The translations under genes were made by a program, and so were the position numbers. A DNA stretch of 64,000 bases, taken from assembly GCF_964026555.1 (NCBI RefSeq), contig NZ_OZ032159.1, forward strand, positions 868,001 through 932,000, in the 5' to 3' direction. The DNA comes from Candidatus Tisiphia endosymbiont of Beris chalybata (lineage in GTDB: Bacteria > Pseudomonadota > Alphaproteobacteria > Rickettsiales > Rickettsiaceae). The notes beneath the pieces are model-generated. The model had not been told where the DNA came from. It saw nothing but the letters and a program-made list of their open reading frames with translations, and made no database searches. Shown piece after piece: positions 9,173 through 17,550 of this stretch. Every line of letters begins with the position of its first letter. Position 1 is the stretch's first letter.

Positions 9173-9592
9173 ATGACAAAAAAAATTAGGTTAATAACTG
9201 CGATGGTAGGGCTTTTATTTTTAAACTCTACTAGCTTAGCGGATCAGCAACCCCCCCCTTCTAGCCCTAAACATCTCAATAAAAATAATACTACCGATGA
9301 GTTACAAAAAATTATTAATGATTTTGATTCCTATGTTGCTACCATTCCAGCAAATGTAAGAACAGAAGTAAAAGAATATAGAATTAAAATAGCTAACATC
9401 AATAAAGAGAAACGTGAGTTATATAAAAGAATTACTCAAGAAGCACAACACTACTTAGCCGAAGAGCAAAAATATAAAAAAAGAATATTAACTCTAAAAA
9501 AAGATCAGGTAAATAAGCAAGAAGCTATTAATACGCCTAAAAATAATGAGGCTCCTCATCAAACCAATACCAACAAGGTACTGGCCAAGTAA
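9173..9592 (+). CDS. small secreted hypothetical protein with coiled coil
   Basis: 139 residues. Residues 1-23 form a Sec signal peptide (MTKKIR, hydrophobic AMVGLLFLN, then STSLA-D as a likely cleavage site). A Pro/Ser-rich linker follows, then a highly charged helical segment (about 45-120; REVKEYR-like heptads, NKEKRELYKRIT, EEQKYKKRILTLKK) that should form a coiled coil, and an Asn/Thr-rich tail. An AGGAGA ribosome binding site sits 6 nt before the ATG. I do not recognise a named family. It is probably periplasmic or exported. Confidence 0.75.
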   Translation: MTKKIRLITAMVGLLFLNSTSLADQQPPPSSPKHLNKNNTTDELQKIINDFDSYVATIPANVRTEVKEYRIKIANINKEKRELYKRITQEAQHYLAEEQKYKKRILTLKKDQVNKQEAINTPKNNEAPHQTNTNKVLAK

Positions 9593-10318
9593 AATTAGTT
9601 CATTAGGCCTCCTTCGAAGTTCGTACCAAGCTGGTAATTTGGCACGCCGAATCTCTAAGGGGGTCTCTTCAGCTGTACCTATTTATACTGCTCGTACTTC
9701 AAGAATTGGCGTGCGCCCGAGCCCTAAAGACCTGTGCTGCGTGACTTTGCCACGCTAGCCCTTTCTTGAAGTTGATTCTATCGTCGTCTACCACTCTTCA
9801 TTTACTCGCGCACGGTCCTGGGGTGAAGAGGCCCTTTCTAGCTCCTGCTTAATGCGAGGTGGGACATAGGCCTGTTTTTTGGATATTAAGAAGTAATGTT
9901 CCCTAGGTTCTTATATCCCACGGGTGGATAAAATAAGAAATTACTCTCAACATAGCTCAGCTCAAACATTTTAAATTTTTGTATTGTTTTCTTTGCTCTA
10001 TTTCACTTTTTGGTTTTCTTTCTTAAATTTTATTTGTAAATATTTTAGGGTGCTTTATTATAAGGTTGCTTACTAAATTGCAAATATTTAGTTGCTGATA
10101 TACTACTCGTCTTTCAAAAATTGTTTTTTTATTTTATCATGGACTCACGTGCTCACGTGCTCACGTACTGGCATGTACGCAGCAAACGCTCGCCATTTAA
10201 AATAAAATCCAATTCTTGAAGTACGAGCAGTATATACTCTTGTGATCTTCAGAATTGAGGTCGTCGTGCACGCGCGCCACGCGAGAGCAGTATACATAAC
10301 TTATAATTTTAGTTTGAT
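9593..10318. repeat. intergenic, repeat-filled (families 1/2 relatives)
   Basis: Three repeat zones are visible. About 9600-9700 has GGCCTCCTTCGAAGTTCGTACC...TACTGCTCG. About 9690-9860 is a long family 2 relative (ACTTCAAGAATTGGCGTGCG...CTTGAAGTTGATTCTATCG...CTCTTCA). 10101-10233 is a full family 2 unit with TACTACTCGTCTTTCAAAAA and TTGAAGTACGAGCAGTA ends. Between 9900 and 10100 is plain AT-rich sequence. Short open frames here run through repeats and are not credible genes. Confidence 0.6.
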
Positions 10319-10966
10319 ATGGAAGATATTGAAGATTGGCAAGAAAAGCTTGAACATTGTACTTACAGTGATAGGTTAATTAATAAACTTATGAAGTTAA
10401 ATAAAGAATTCAATAATCAAGTGGATATTAATGAGGTACAAAAAGCAATATATTATGCTAAAAAATATCACGGGCAGCAGAACAGAGAATCAGGAGAACC
10501 TTATTATTCCCATCCGTTAGAAGTAGCATACATGGTTTCTGATTACTTATTTCGGACTGATGTTATTGTGACTAGTATATTACACGATACTATTGAAGAC
10601 ACTAAATTAACTCGTGAGGATATTGCAGTCATTTTCGGAGAACAAGTTGCAAGTCAAGTAGCACAGTTAACTAAAGCTAAATCAGATACAAATAATCGCT
10701 CTGAAGATTTAATTAAAGCTTTATGGTTACAAAAAAATTATAATTTATTATTCATCAAGTTGTTCGATCGCCTTCATAACATGCGAACAATCAAAATTAA
10801 ATCGTTAGATAAAGCTAAGAAAATAATTGAGGAAACTACCTTAATTTTTATAGCTCTTGCTGCGTATTTAGAAAACCCTGAATTAGAAGAGGAACTGTAT
10901 AAGTTATGTTCTGAAGCCGCCACCTCCTTGAAATTGTTTACTACCGATGGCGACTCCTCTCTTTAA
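10319..10966 (+). CDS. spoT: SpoT-type (p)ppGpp hydrolase, HD domain only
   Basis: 215-residue stand-alone HD-family guanosine tetraphosphate pyrophosphohydrolase. The metal-binding H..HD..D set is present: AIYYAKKYHGQQ and YYSHPLEVA supply the first His, LHDTIEDT is the HD motif with the following catalytic ED, and LFDRLHNMRT holds the last Asp. There is no synthetase, TGS or ACT domain, and the protein ends about where the full-length enzyme's hydrolase domain ends. It should lower (p)ppGpp. It is arranged convergently with proP (11170-12513), the same arrangement as the second copy at 53497-54093, and both belong to cargo modules known from rickettsial RAGEs. Confidence 0.85.
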   Translation: MEDIEDWQEKLEHCTYSDRLINKLMKLNKEFNNQVDINEVQKAIYYAKKYHGQQNRESGEPYYSHPLEVAYMVSDYLFRTDVIVTSILHDTIEDTKLTREDIAVIFGEQVASQVAQLTKAKSDTNNRSEDLIKALWLQKNYNLLFIKLFDRLHNMRTIKIKSLDKAKKIIEETTLIFIALAAYLENPELEEELYKLCSEAATSLKLFTTDGDSSL

Positions 10967-10980
10967 AAATTATATCATTA

Positions 10981-11122
10981 GACCTCTTGCATAACCTAAT
11001 CTAATTGGTAATTTTGTCGTCGAAACTCCTCTCTGTTCCTCACGTACGTCTATGTACGCTGCGGTACTCGACTTCGTTTCTCCTAAAAATTCTTCAATTA
11101 TCTTTAGGTTATGCAAGAGGTC
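10981..11122. mobile_element. MITE family 1, copy 1 (142 bp, TA target duplication)
   Basis: Ends GACCTCTTGCATAACCTAA and TTAGGTTATGCAAGAGGTC are perfect terminal inverted repeats, flanked on both sides by TA (10979-10980 and 11123-11124). The interior is GTCGTCGAAACTCCTCTC...CTCACGTACGTCTATGTACGCTGCGGTACTCGACTTCG. The near-identical copies at 12748-12889 and 16948-17089 have exactly the same length. TA duplication is typical of elements moved by IS630/Tc1-mariner transposases. Non-coding. Confidence 0.9.
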
Positions 11123-11169
11123 TATTATACTCTTTGGCTCCTTCGACATTCGTTTTCAGATCCAATGCT

Positions 11170-12513
11170 TCAAATCATTCGAGTATACTGCTCATTTTGT
11201 TTCTCCAGCTTTTCAAAATAATTGATACCAATAGCATAGCCTATGATCACTGGTAATAATATAAATAGTAGCCCCATATTACCAAAATAATCTATTAAAG
11301 AAATTAGCCCAAAAGAGGTAATGCCATAAATTAGTGCTCGCGATATTGCAAAAGCAAGACTAGCTTGGGTAAAACGTGTAAAAACAGGTAGATTCCTAAA
11401 AAATACTGGTGAGGCAGGGAAATCACTCTTAGGACCAAAGATCATGACAAATGCCTGGATTAAAAATAATTGAAAAGGACTATTAATTTTATCCAACAAT
11501 AAGGGACATAGTAGGCTAAAAATACCAAATATAATAGTTAGGGTCTTCAAAATTTTTAGCGGATATATCCTGTAACTCATTGCTGCTAATATTAGCATAG
11601 TCGCCAAATGCACTAGAGAAACGCTAAAATTTTGTTGAATAACTTGCTCAGCTTTATAACCAAATCGACTTACTAATAAATTACCGCAATGAATGTAACC
11701 AAAATACATATAAACTGGCCACGAGCATTGCACTAAAAAATAAAATATCCCGGGATTAATATTTAATTTGTCATGTAATATTATATTTTCTTTAAGAAGA
11801 TCAGGGGTTTTAAAAATTTTTTCTACTTTATTCTTTATTCTTAGTTTGGCATTAACAAATTCTGGGGTTTCTTTTAAGCGAGTCCTGGCTAAAGACCCTA
11901 CTATAGCGACGGTAGCACCAAGCCAAAAAGCTATACGCCAATTAAGACCATAAGAAGTAAATAATGTAGCAGCGCCCAAAGCGCAGCTAATTCCTAATAC
12001 ACCAAAACAGCCAATCATTGCTACTATCGGATATTGTATAGGTGGCTTACTTATTTCACTTAAATAAATTTCTGCTCCAATTAGTTCAGCTGAGGTAGAT
12101 ATTCCTTGCACAATCCGGCATATGATCATAATCCAAGAGGCAGCAATGCCTATTTGGGCATAAGTTGGTAAATTAGCCATGACTACACAGGATACCGCCA
12201 TTAAGGCGGTAGTAATTATTACAGTAGCTTTGCGGCCGATATTATCACCTATCCACCCAAATAATAAAGCAGCCACAGGGCGAAAAACAAAAGTAGAACA
12301 AAAAGTGGTAGCAGACAATAAGGCCTTCATTCTGTCATCTACTTTAGGGAAAAATAGCTCATTGAGCAATACCGACATATGCACAAAAAGCATTAAATCA
12401 AAATGTTCAAGTAGGGTGCCTATTGACAATAACCCAACAGCTTCCTTTTGTTTACTAGTTAGGTGAGTTTGAGGGGTGATAATCTTCCCATCAGCTTGTA
12501 TATATTTATCCAT
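11170..12513 (-). CDS. proP: MFS transporter, ProP-like (metabolite:H+ symporter), copy 1
   Basis: 447-residue inner-membrane permease of the metabolite:H+ symporter group that includes the proline/betaine transporter ProP. Marks are GTLLEHFDLMLFVHM in helix 1, FRPVAALLFGWIGDNIGRKATVI (the MFS G-x-x-x-D-R/IGRK motif between helices 2 and 3) and ICRIVQGISTSAELIGAEIYL in helix 4, plus RLKETPEF after helix 6. ATG 12511-12513 is chosen over an earlier TTG because GGTG lies upstream at a suitable distance. It is about 50% similar by eye to the copy at 54090-55421. Which osmolyte or metabolite it carries is unknown; multiple ProP copies are normal in Rickettsia. Confidence 0.85.
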   Translation of the reverse strand: MDKYIQADGKIITPQTHLTSKQKEAVGLLSIGTLLEHFDLMLFVHMSVLLNELFFPKVDDRMKALLSATTFCSTFVFRPVAALLFGWIGDNIGRKATVIITTALMAVSCVVMANLPTYAQIGIAASWIMIICRIVQGISTSAELIGAEIYLSEISKPPIQYPIVAMIGCFGVLGISCALGAATLFTSYGLNWRIAFWLGATVAIVGSLARTRLKETPEFVNAKLRIKNKVEKIFKTPDLLKENIILHDKLNINPGIFYFLVQCSWPVYMYFGYIHCGNLLVSRFGYKAEQVIQQNFSVSLVHLATMLILAAMSYRIYPLKILKTLTIIFGIFSLLCPLLLDKINSPFQLFLIQAFVMIFGPKSDFPASPVFFRNLPVFTRFTQASLAFAISRALIYGITSFGLISLIDYFGNMGLLFILLPVIIGYAIGINYFEKLEKQNEQYTRMI

Positions 12514-12537
12514 AATCAAGCACCAATTTAAAAAGCT

Positions 12538-12606
12538 ATATATTACTCATCTCTCAAGAATTGCTTAAAATAAAATGAGGATTCTTCAAAGACGAGTAGT
12601 ATATCT
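12538..12606. repeat. minimal family 2 MITE-like repeat
   Basis: About 65 bp: TATTACTCATCTCTCAAGAATTG at the left and CTTCAAAGACGAGTAGTATA at the right, with only TTAAAATAAAATGAG between. These are family 2 ends with the GC-rich core deleted. It lies upstream of proP copy 1. Confidence 0.65.
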
Positions 12607-12747
12607 TACAATACTATTATAAATTAGACTGCTTGTTAATAAAGTTTAATAGCAGGCTCTTAAATAACTAATAAAATTTTTAGTAGCACGTGATATTTTA
12701 GTTGAGAATTTATTACGTGCGTTTCTATAAGCTTTTTTGCTCCAATA

Positions 12748-12889
12748 GACCTCTTGCATAACCTAATCTAATTGGTAATTTTGTCGTCGAAACTCCTCTC
12801 TGTTCCTCATGTACGTCTATGTACGCTGCGGTACTCGACTTCGTTTCTCCTAAAAATTCTTCAATTATCTTTAGGTTATGCAAGAGGTC
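12748..12889. mobile_element. MITE family 1, copy 2 (142 bp)
   Basis: Same length and almost the same sequence as 10981-11122, flanked by TA at 12746-12747 and 12890-12891. A C-to-T difference in CTCATGTACGTC distinguishes it. It lies between proP and the SpoT synthetase gene. The rest of the proP/synthetase gap (12607-12747, 12890-12923) has no visible gene. Confidence 0.9.
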
Positions 12890-12923
12890 TAATAATTAAA
12901 TTAACATAGAGGTAACTCAAAAC

Positions 12924-13553
12924 CTAGTCTCGGTCACTTTTAAGTTGCTTTTGTATTTCATGCAGATTAATTAAACAATAATGCCAAAGATTCTTAATCT
13001 CTTTTTCATACGCCATTAGATCAAAGGTAGTCCAGTCAAATTCTTCTAAAATCTTATAAGCTTTATGAACTGATATTTTACTTCTTACAGTGTTAAATAA
13101 TCTTTTGATTCTTTCGCCTTGTTCTTTCTTATATTCATTATGATTTGCCGCACCAAATTCGGCTATTTTATGCATTTGATTAGTACGTATTTGGATTTCT
13201 ATATTGCGACCTGGAAAAGCATTTACCACGACTACATGTAAAGATTGATAACCGTTACCTTTAGGGTTACTAATAAAATCCTTAAGCTTTTCTAAATTGA
13301 TTTGGTATATATAATTGATAATACCTAAGCTCTTATAACAGTCTTCTTTAGTCTCTACTATAATTCTAATGGCAATTACGTCAGTTAATTCTTGTATATC
13401 AATGCCCTTTCTGATCATTTTTTTGAGAATTGAATAAGGATCTTTTAATCTATAGGATATTTTTGGGGTTACATAATTTTGGGATAAGTGCATACGAATT
13501 GTGCTAATAATATTGTATAAACTTTCAGTATAATCATATAGCATAAAATGCAT
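12924..13553 (-). CDS. RelA/SpoT (p)ppGpp synthetase domain, stand-alone
   Basis: 209-residue protein with the complete synthetase core: RLKDPYSILKKM, ELTDVIAIRIIV (the Asp of the Mg site), SNPKGNGYQSLHVVV (substrate-binding and G-loop region), IEIQIRTNQMHKIAEFGAAN with the catalytic EIQIRT, and HNEYKKEQGE. The conserved residues look intact, so it could make (p)ppGpp. It lacks the hydrolase domain and the regulatory C-terminus, and starts roughly where the synthetase domain would start in full-length SpoT. Hydrolase and synthetase are therefore on separate genes here (10319-10966 hydrolyses). It may be a fragment of an ancestral SpoT rather than a designed small alarmone synthetase. Confidence 0.85.
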   Translation of the reverse strand: MHFMLYDYTESLYNIISTIRMHLSQNYVTPKISYRLKDPYSILKKMIRKGIDIQELTDVIAIRIIVETKEDCYKSLGIINYIYQINLEKLKDFISNPKGNGYQSLHVVVVNAFPGRNIEIQIRTNQMHKIAEFGAANHNEYKKEQGERIKRLFNTVRSKISVHKAYKILEEFDWTTFDLMAYEKEIKNLWHYCLINLHEIQKQLKSDRD

Positions 13554-14748
13554 ACCCTGCTGCCTTCGGAAGAGTTAAAATACCTGGGGAAGCTAATAAA
13601 TTAGTTAATGTGTTAAAAATTATTTGGCCATTCTTCAAATTGTTATAATGTACCCCTTGCATTTTTTTTAATAAGCTCCCCTTTTTAATGAGAAGTTATA
13701 CTAAAAGTATTATATTCTATTACAAGGTTAATTAAATCATTTTCTTAGAAAGTGTCCTATCAGCTCTGATTACATCATTATGAAGTTATGGCTATCTTTT
13801 TTATTACAACTTTGTGTTTAAATATAGTAAAAATTATAAAAAAGAAAAGCTGATCTTTATGAAATAAGTTTTTTAATCCTAAAACTTTATTTGAAATATT
13901 CAAGAGCAAAATATAAAAATATCATTTAACCTCATAATAACCTTCCTGTATAAGGCGATCTAGTCGGTAATTTTGTCTCGAAACCTGGCCTGATTCCCCT
14001 TACGCATAGCCAAAGGGGTTTAATTGATAGTATACTCTAGGAACTTCAAGAATTGGCGTCGTCTTGCCCTAAAGATCGAGGATGCTCACGTACTATAGTA
14101 CGCTGCGCTTCTCGACTTCGCCATTCCTCGCTCTGCTTGAAGTTGATTCTATCGTCTACCAACTCTTCAGGTGCTAGCAGTATATATGGATTTTAAGGTG
14201 AGAGGGCGTAAGCAGCATAAGTAATCTTATATTTGGTATAATATAGATATTTTTGGCATTGCTGATAAATAGTTGATGACGTTTACGGTACCCAAGCACA
14301 ATCTTTGATCGCCATCAACTATTTATCAGCGATGCCATATTTTTATATTGAATTGCTTGTTGCAAAGTATAATTTTTTATTACCTATTAACAAAAAAGTT
14401 TAATTATTAATTAATAATTAATTGATTGCTATTAAGATATGTGTATACTACCGCTGTTTCAAACTTTTAACCATAAACTACCTTGCATTATTTGAGATAT
14501 CCGCCCCTGACAAGTTTCATTATTTTGCTTTCATTGGGTTAGGATATACTGTTCGTACCTGAAGAGTTGGTAGACGAAGGTCAACTTCAAGAAGAGCGAG
14601 GAGGGTCAAAGTCGCGCACCGGAGCGTACATATTAGTACGTGAGGAGTGCAGTCTTTAGACATGACGACGCCAATTCTTGAAGTTCACCGAGTATATATA
14701 GAGTTAAAAGTATGAAGCATTATCATTAACTAAATAATTATTAATAAT
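13554..14748. repeat. intergenic, repeat-rich; no credible gene
   Basis: 13554-13950 is AT-rich with short decayed reading frames. 13960-14025 has a family 1 relative (GTCGGTAATTTTGTCTCGAAACC). 14031-14187 and 14549-14696 are two long family 2 relatives in opposite orientations: CTTCAAGAATTGGCGTCGTC...GAAGTTGATTCTATCGTCTACC, and its inverse GGTAGACGAAGGTCAACTTC...GACGACGCCAATTCTTGAAG. 14254-14337 is a separate long hairpin, listed on its own. Confidence 0.6.
14254..14337. repeat. 84-bp inverted repeat element (25-bp arms)
   Basis: Arms TGGCATTGCTGATAAATAGTTGATG-type and CATCAACTATTTATCAGCGATGCCA-type pair over 25 positions with a single mismatch, around a 34-nt loop containing GTTTACGGTACCC. 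The ends resemble the GGC(T/A)TTG-type termini seen in IS5-group elements, so this may be a MITE of an absent IS. A T-rich stretch follows, so it may also act as a transcription terminator. Confidence 0.65.
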
Positions 14749-16578
14749 ATGAACATTTTGAAACATTTCTTGTCATTATTACCGGTTGTTAGTCACTTAC
14801 TTAGCAACCTGCCGACTGTTTCCGGACGCCCTCATCATGTGCAATCTGAAGATCTGGCACAGGTTGGTAGCGACATAGGTCGCTCACGTGAGGCTAATTA
14901 CAACCCTTTCTATAGGCAAGTTACTAAAAACGGACAGAGGGATGATCGCCTAAATGACCGATGGACAAAAGCCTTTTTTTTAGGTTCTCAAGAATACGAT
15001 AATTTCGGTTTCCCTGAGATGAGCAGTAGCAATAACCACAGAGATGATACCGTACCAAACAGCGGATTACCTCTTCAACCCTCAAATTCTAGAGCTAGCC
15101 ATAATAATGCAAATTCGCCGGTGCGCGGCGAGGCTAAATCATACCTTAGGTCGGGGGATGCGATAGTAGAGCTAGAGTATGACCCCGATATGTCGGAGGC
15201 AGAAATACTGCAAACCGCGGAGGCGATGGGGGATGCTATAGAAATATTGCGGAGTGACTACCCTTCTGAGTGGCCCCATACTGTCCAACTGTGCAAATTT
15301 TACAAGAAAACTGTAATAAACGAATCTCCACATTACCTAGGTGCTTATAGTCCTTCTGCTAATTCTACTATTACACTTACTTTGGCTAGTAATAGCAGAA
15401 CCTTTAATTGTGTTATACAAATTAAAAAAATGGGCCCTCAAGAAGAATATGCTACAACCATACATGAAATAGACCATCTTATAGGTTTCCAGCAGACTTT
15501 GGGACATGATAGCAACAGGGGGCTAGCGGAAGGCCGTGCCCGTAATACTGAAGCAACAGCAGTACAAAATAAATACCATGATTCAACACTTGAACGTGAC
15601 AGCCTTATCACTGCACAGCGACTTATGACTTCCCACTTTCCCCAAGTATATGAGAGCGATTCCTCCCCTCAAGGATGGTATACACCACAGTATCCTAATT
15701 TACGACAGATATTAGATCCCTTGGATTACTCGGATAACTATAGTATAGGGTTTGCTGTAGTACGGGATATTAAACAATACAATCCAGCAGGTCTAGAACA
15801 ATATCTTGGATGTGTTAGTAAGGGAACAGCAAGTGATGAGTGTATAGCTATACATTTAGAGCCGGAATTTAAAGTAGTAAGGTTCAAAGATAATTTAGAT
15901 AATTATGCTAACACTTATAACAATATACTTAATACAACATCTATAACAACGCCTAAGCCAACAACTGCTAAACCAACAACTTCTAAATCATCTACTGTAG
16001 AGGAAGGTAGTTATACTGTCTTAACTTGTAAACCTGAGAACAATAATATTAAAATGTTACGGTGTGACAAAATAGAAATAGAAGCCTATAAAAGTATAAG
16101 CTATAGAGAGGAGGCAGATGCGAGGCTGTCAAATCATTGTAATACTATTCACCCTCTACAGAAAATATCACCAGGTGATAATATTTTGATCGTGGGGGGT
16201 CAACGGGCTGTGGAGATAGTAGCTGATGATAATAGGATAACTTCAATATCTAAAAGTAGTATAGGTATTTTTCAACAAACAGCCCAGGCAGTTGAAAGCC
16301 CAAACGGTCATTATAAGTGTGGCGCCCAATTAGTACGTAAGGGTTATAAGCTGGTTAATAAAGCCATTGCTAGGATAGGAATTAATTCTGAACAAGATGA
16401 TTGTCAAATCCTACAAAATACCCTAGATAAGATTGAGAAACAGACAAGAGACTGTTATGTCAATCCTTTACCTAATGCCTTAGCAGAAGATTTCGATTCT
16501 TATTCTCAAGATTTAACGCAGCAATCAGAAGACTCAAATATATTAGGATGGAGTGATATAGTTGAGTACTTAATTTAA
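14749..16578 (+). CDS. putative secreted zinc metallopeptidase (HExxH, collagenase-like)
   Basis: 609 residues. The N-terminus (MNILKHFLSLLPVVSHLLSN) resembles a weak signal or anchor. A low-complexity Ser/Asn/Arg region follows (about 35-125), then an alpha/beta region leading to TIHEIDHLIGF, an HExxH motif at His239-Glu240-His243. LAEGRARNTEA follows with Glu261, 18 residues on, as a plausible third zinc ligand, as in gluzincins. A later YSIGFAVVRDI segment resembles a helix seen after the active site of M9 collagenases. A Thr/Pro/Lys linker (about residues 398-424, TTPKPTTAKPTTSKS) joins a Cys-containing C-terminal domain. Base composition in the first 650 bp is clearly richer in G+C than its neighbours, suggesting acquisition. 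Exact family uncertain. Confidence 0.6.
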   Translation: MNILKHFLSLLPVVSHLLSNLPTVSGRPHHVQSEDLAQVGSDIGRSREANYNPFYRQVTKNGQRDDRLNDRWTKAFFLGSQEYDNFGFPEMSSSNNHRDDTVPNSGLPLQPSNSRASHNNANSPVRGEAKSYLRSGDAIVELEYDPDMSEAEILQTAEAMGDAIEILRSDYPSEWPHTVQLCKFYKKTVINESPHYLGAYSPSANSTITLTLASNSRTFNCVIQIKKMGPQEEYATTIHEIDHLIGFQQTLGHDSNRGLAEGRARNTEATAVQNKYHDSTLERDSLITAQRLMTSHFPQVYESDSSPQGWYTPQYPNLRQILDPLDYSDNYSIGFAVVRDIKQYNPAGLEQYLGCVSKGTASDECIAIHLEPEFKVVRFKDNLDNYANTYNNILNTTSITTPKPTTAKPTTSKSSTVEEGSYTVLTCKPENNNIKMLRCDKIEIEAYKSISYREEADARLSNHCNTIHPLQKISPGDNILIVGGQRAVEIVADDNRITSISKSSIGIFQQTAQAVESPNGHYKCGAQLVRKGYKLVNKAIARIGINSEQDDCQILQNTLDKIEKQTRDCYVNPLPNALAEDFDSYSQDLTQQSEDSNILGWSDIVEYLI

Positions 16579-16817
16579 AAAACCCTACCTCTCAATACTA
16601 TAATGTTTATATTGTTTACATGAATTCAGGATAGCTTATTATCCAGAATTCGTAGGTTTAAGAATAGAGCAATAGGCTACTTGCATAAGACAAATACCGA
16701 GTATACTCTAGGAACTTCAAGAATTGGCGTCGTCATATAGCTTAAGTCATTGAGGTATGGACAAGTCAAGGGGGAAGTGATATAAGATTTAGGGAAGATA
16801 ATAAAGAGAGAGAATAC

Positions 16818-17472
16818 ATGGCAGCCCCTTATCCATATGAATTACGTATAAGAGTAATATCGGCCCTAGAATCTAAGATGCCAGTAGCAAAGATAACGGG
16901 AATATTTAAGGTTTGTAGAGAGACAGTATATAAATGGAAGAAGATTAGACCTCTTGCATAACCTAATCTAATTGGTAATTTTGTCGTCGAAACTCCTCTC
17001 TGTTCCTCACGTACGTCTATGTACGCTGCGGTACTCGACTTCGTTTCTCCTAAAAATTCTTCAATTATCTTTAGGTTATGCAAGAGGTCTATTAAAGAAA
17101 GCACTGGTGATATCAAAGCCAAGTGTGGTTATCAGAATGGATATAGTCGGAAGCTAATAAAAGATAAAGCAGAGTTTTTAGAATTCATGAAGATAAATGA
17201 GGGGAGAAGTATTCAAGAGATAGGAGAGCTAATGCCCAATAGAATGTCGAGTTCAACAATTAAGCGTGCTTTAAAAAGCTTTAATTACACATATAAAAAA
17301 AACCTTTTATCACCCCAAGAGGGATATAGTAGCAAGAGAGAAGTTTTGGGAAGAGATAACTTAAATTCCACCAGAAAAGCTAGTATATCTTGATGAATCT
17401 GGGATAGAAGATAACGCTTGTCCTCTATATGGTTGAAGTTTAAGAGGAGCAAGATGTTATGGTAACAAAATA
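16818..17472 (+). pseudogene. IS630-family transposase remnant, split by MITE copies
   Basis: Reading begins at ATG 16818 with MAAPYPYELRIRVISALE and an N-terminal helix-turn-helix (ITGIFKVCRETVYKWKKI) of the IS630 type. It is cut at 16947 by a 142-bp MITE and resumes at 17090 with KESTGDIKAKCGYQNGYS and the second HTH (RSIQEIGELMPNRMSSSTIKRALK). A frame change follows, then LVYLDESGIEDN, the first catalytic Asp-Glu region, at about 17380. At 17471 it is stopped by a second MITE copy. Nothing beyond is present, so the DDE domain is lost. The element is dead. Confidence 0.8.
16948..17089. mobile_element. MITE family 1, copy 3, inside an IS630 gene
   Basis: Same 142-bp unit as copies 1 and 2, flanked by TA (16946-16947 and 17090-17091). 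Removing it with one TA restores the transposase reading frame from KWKKI to KESTGD, which shows a clean insertion into the older IS630. Confidence 0.9.
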
Positions 17473-17550
17473 GACCTCTTGCATAACCTAAAGATAATTG
17501 AAGAATTTTTAGGAGAAACGAAGTCGAGTACCGCAGCGTACATAGACGTA
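17473..17550. mobile_element. MITE family 1, copy 4, truncated and inverted
   Basis: 78 bp starting GACCTCTTGCATAACCTAAA and matching the reverse orientation of the family up to CATAGACGTA, after a TA. At 17551 it abruptly becomes the 3' side of the traA fragment, so this is a deletion or recombination breakpoint joining the IS630/MITE block to the conjugation genes. Confidence 0.8.

Noticed and set aside
9546..9758. 70-codon open frame
   Set aside because: It overlaps the end of a secreted-protein gene and then reads through palindromic repeats; no protein-like composition.
11005..11256. 83-codon open frame (and related frames at 16972-17157 and 17285-17572)
   Set aside because: These read through the 142-bp MITE, which recurs with the same frame at each copy; they are repeat artefacts.
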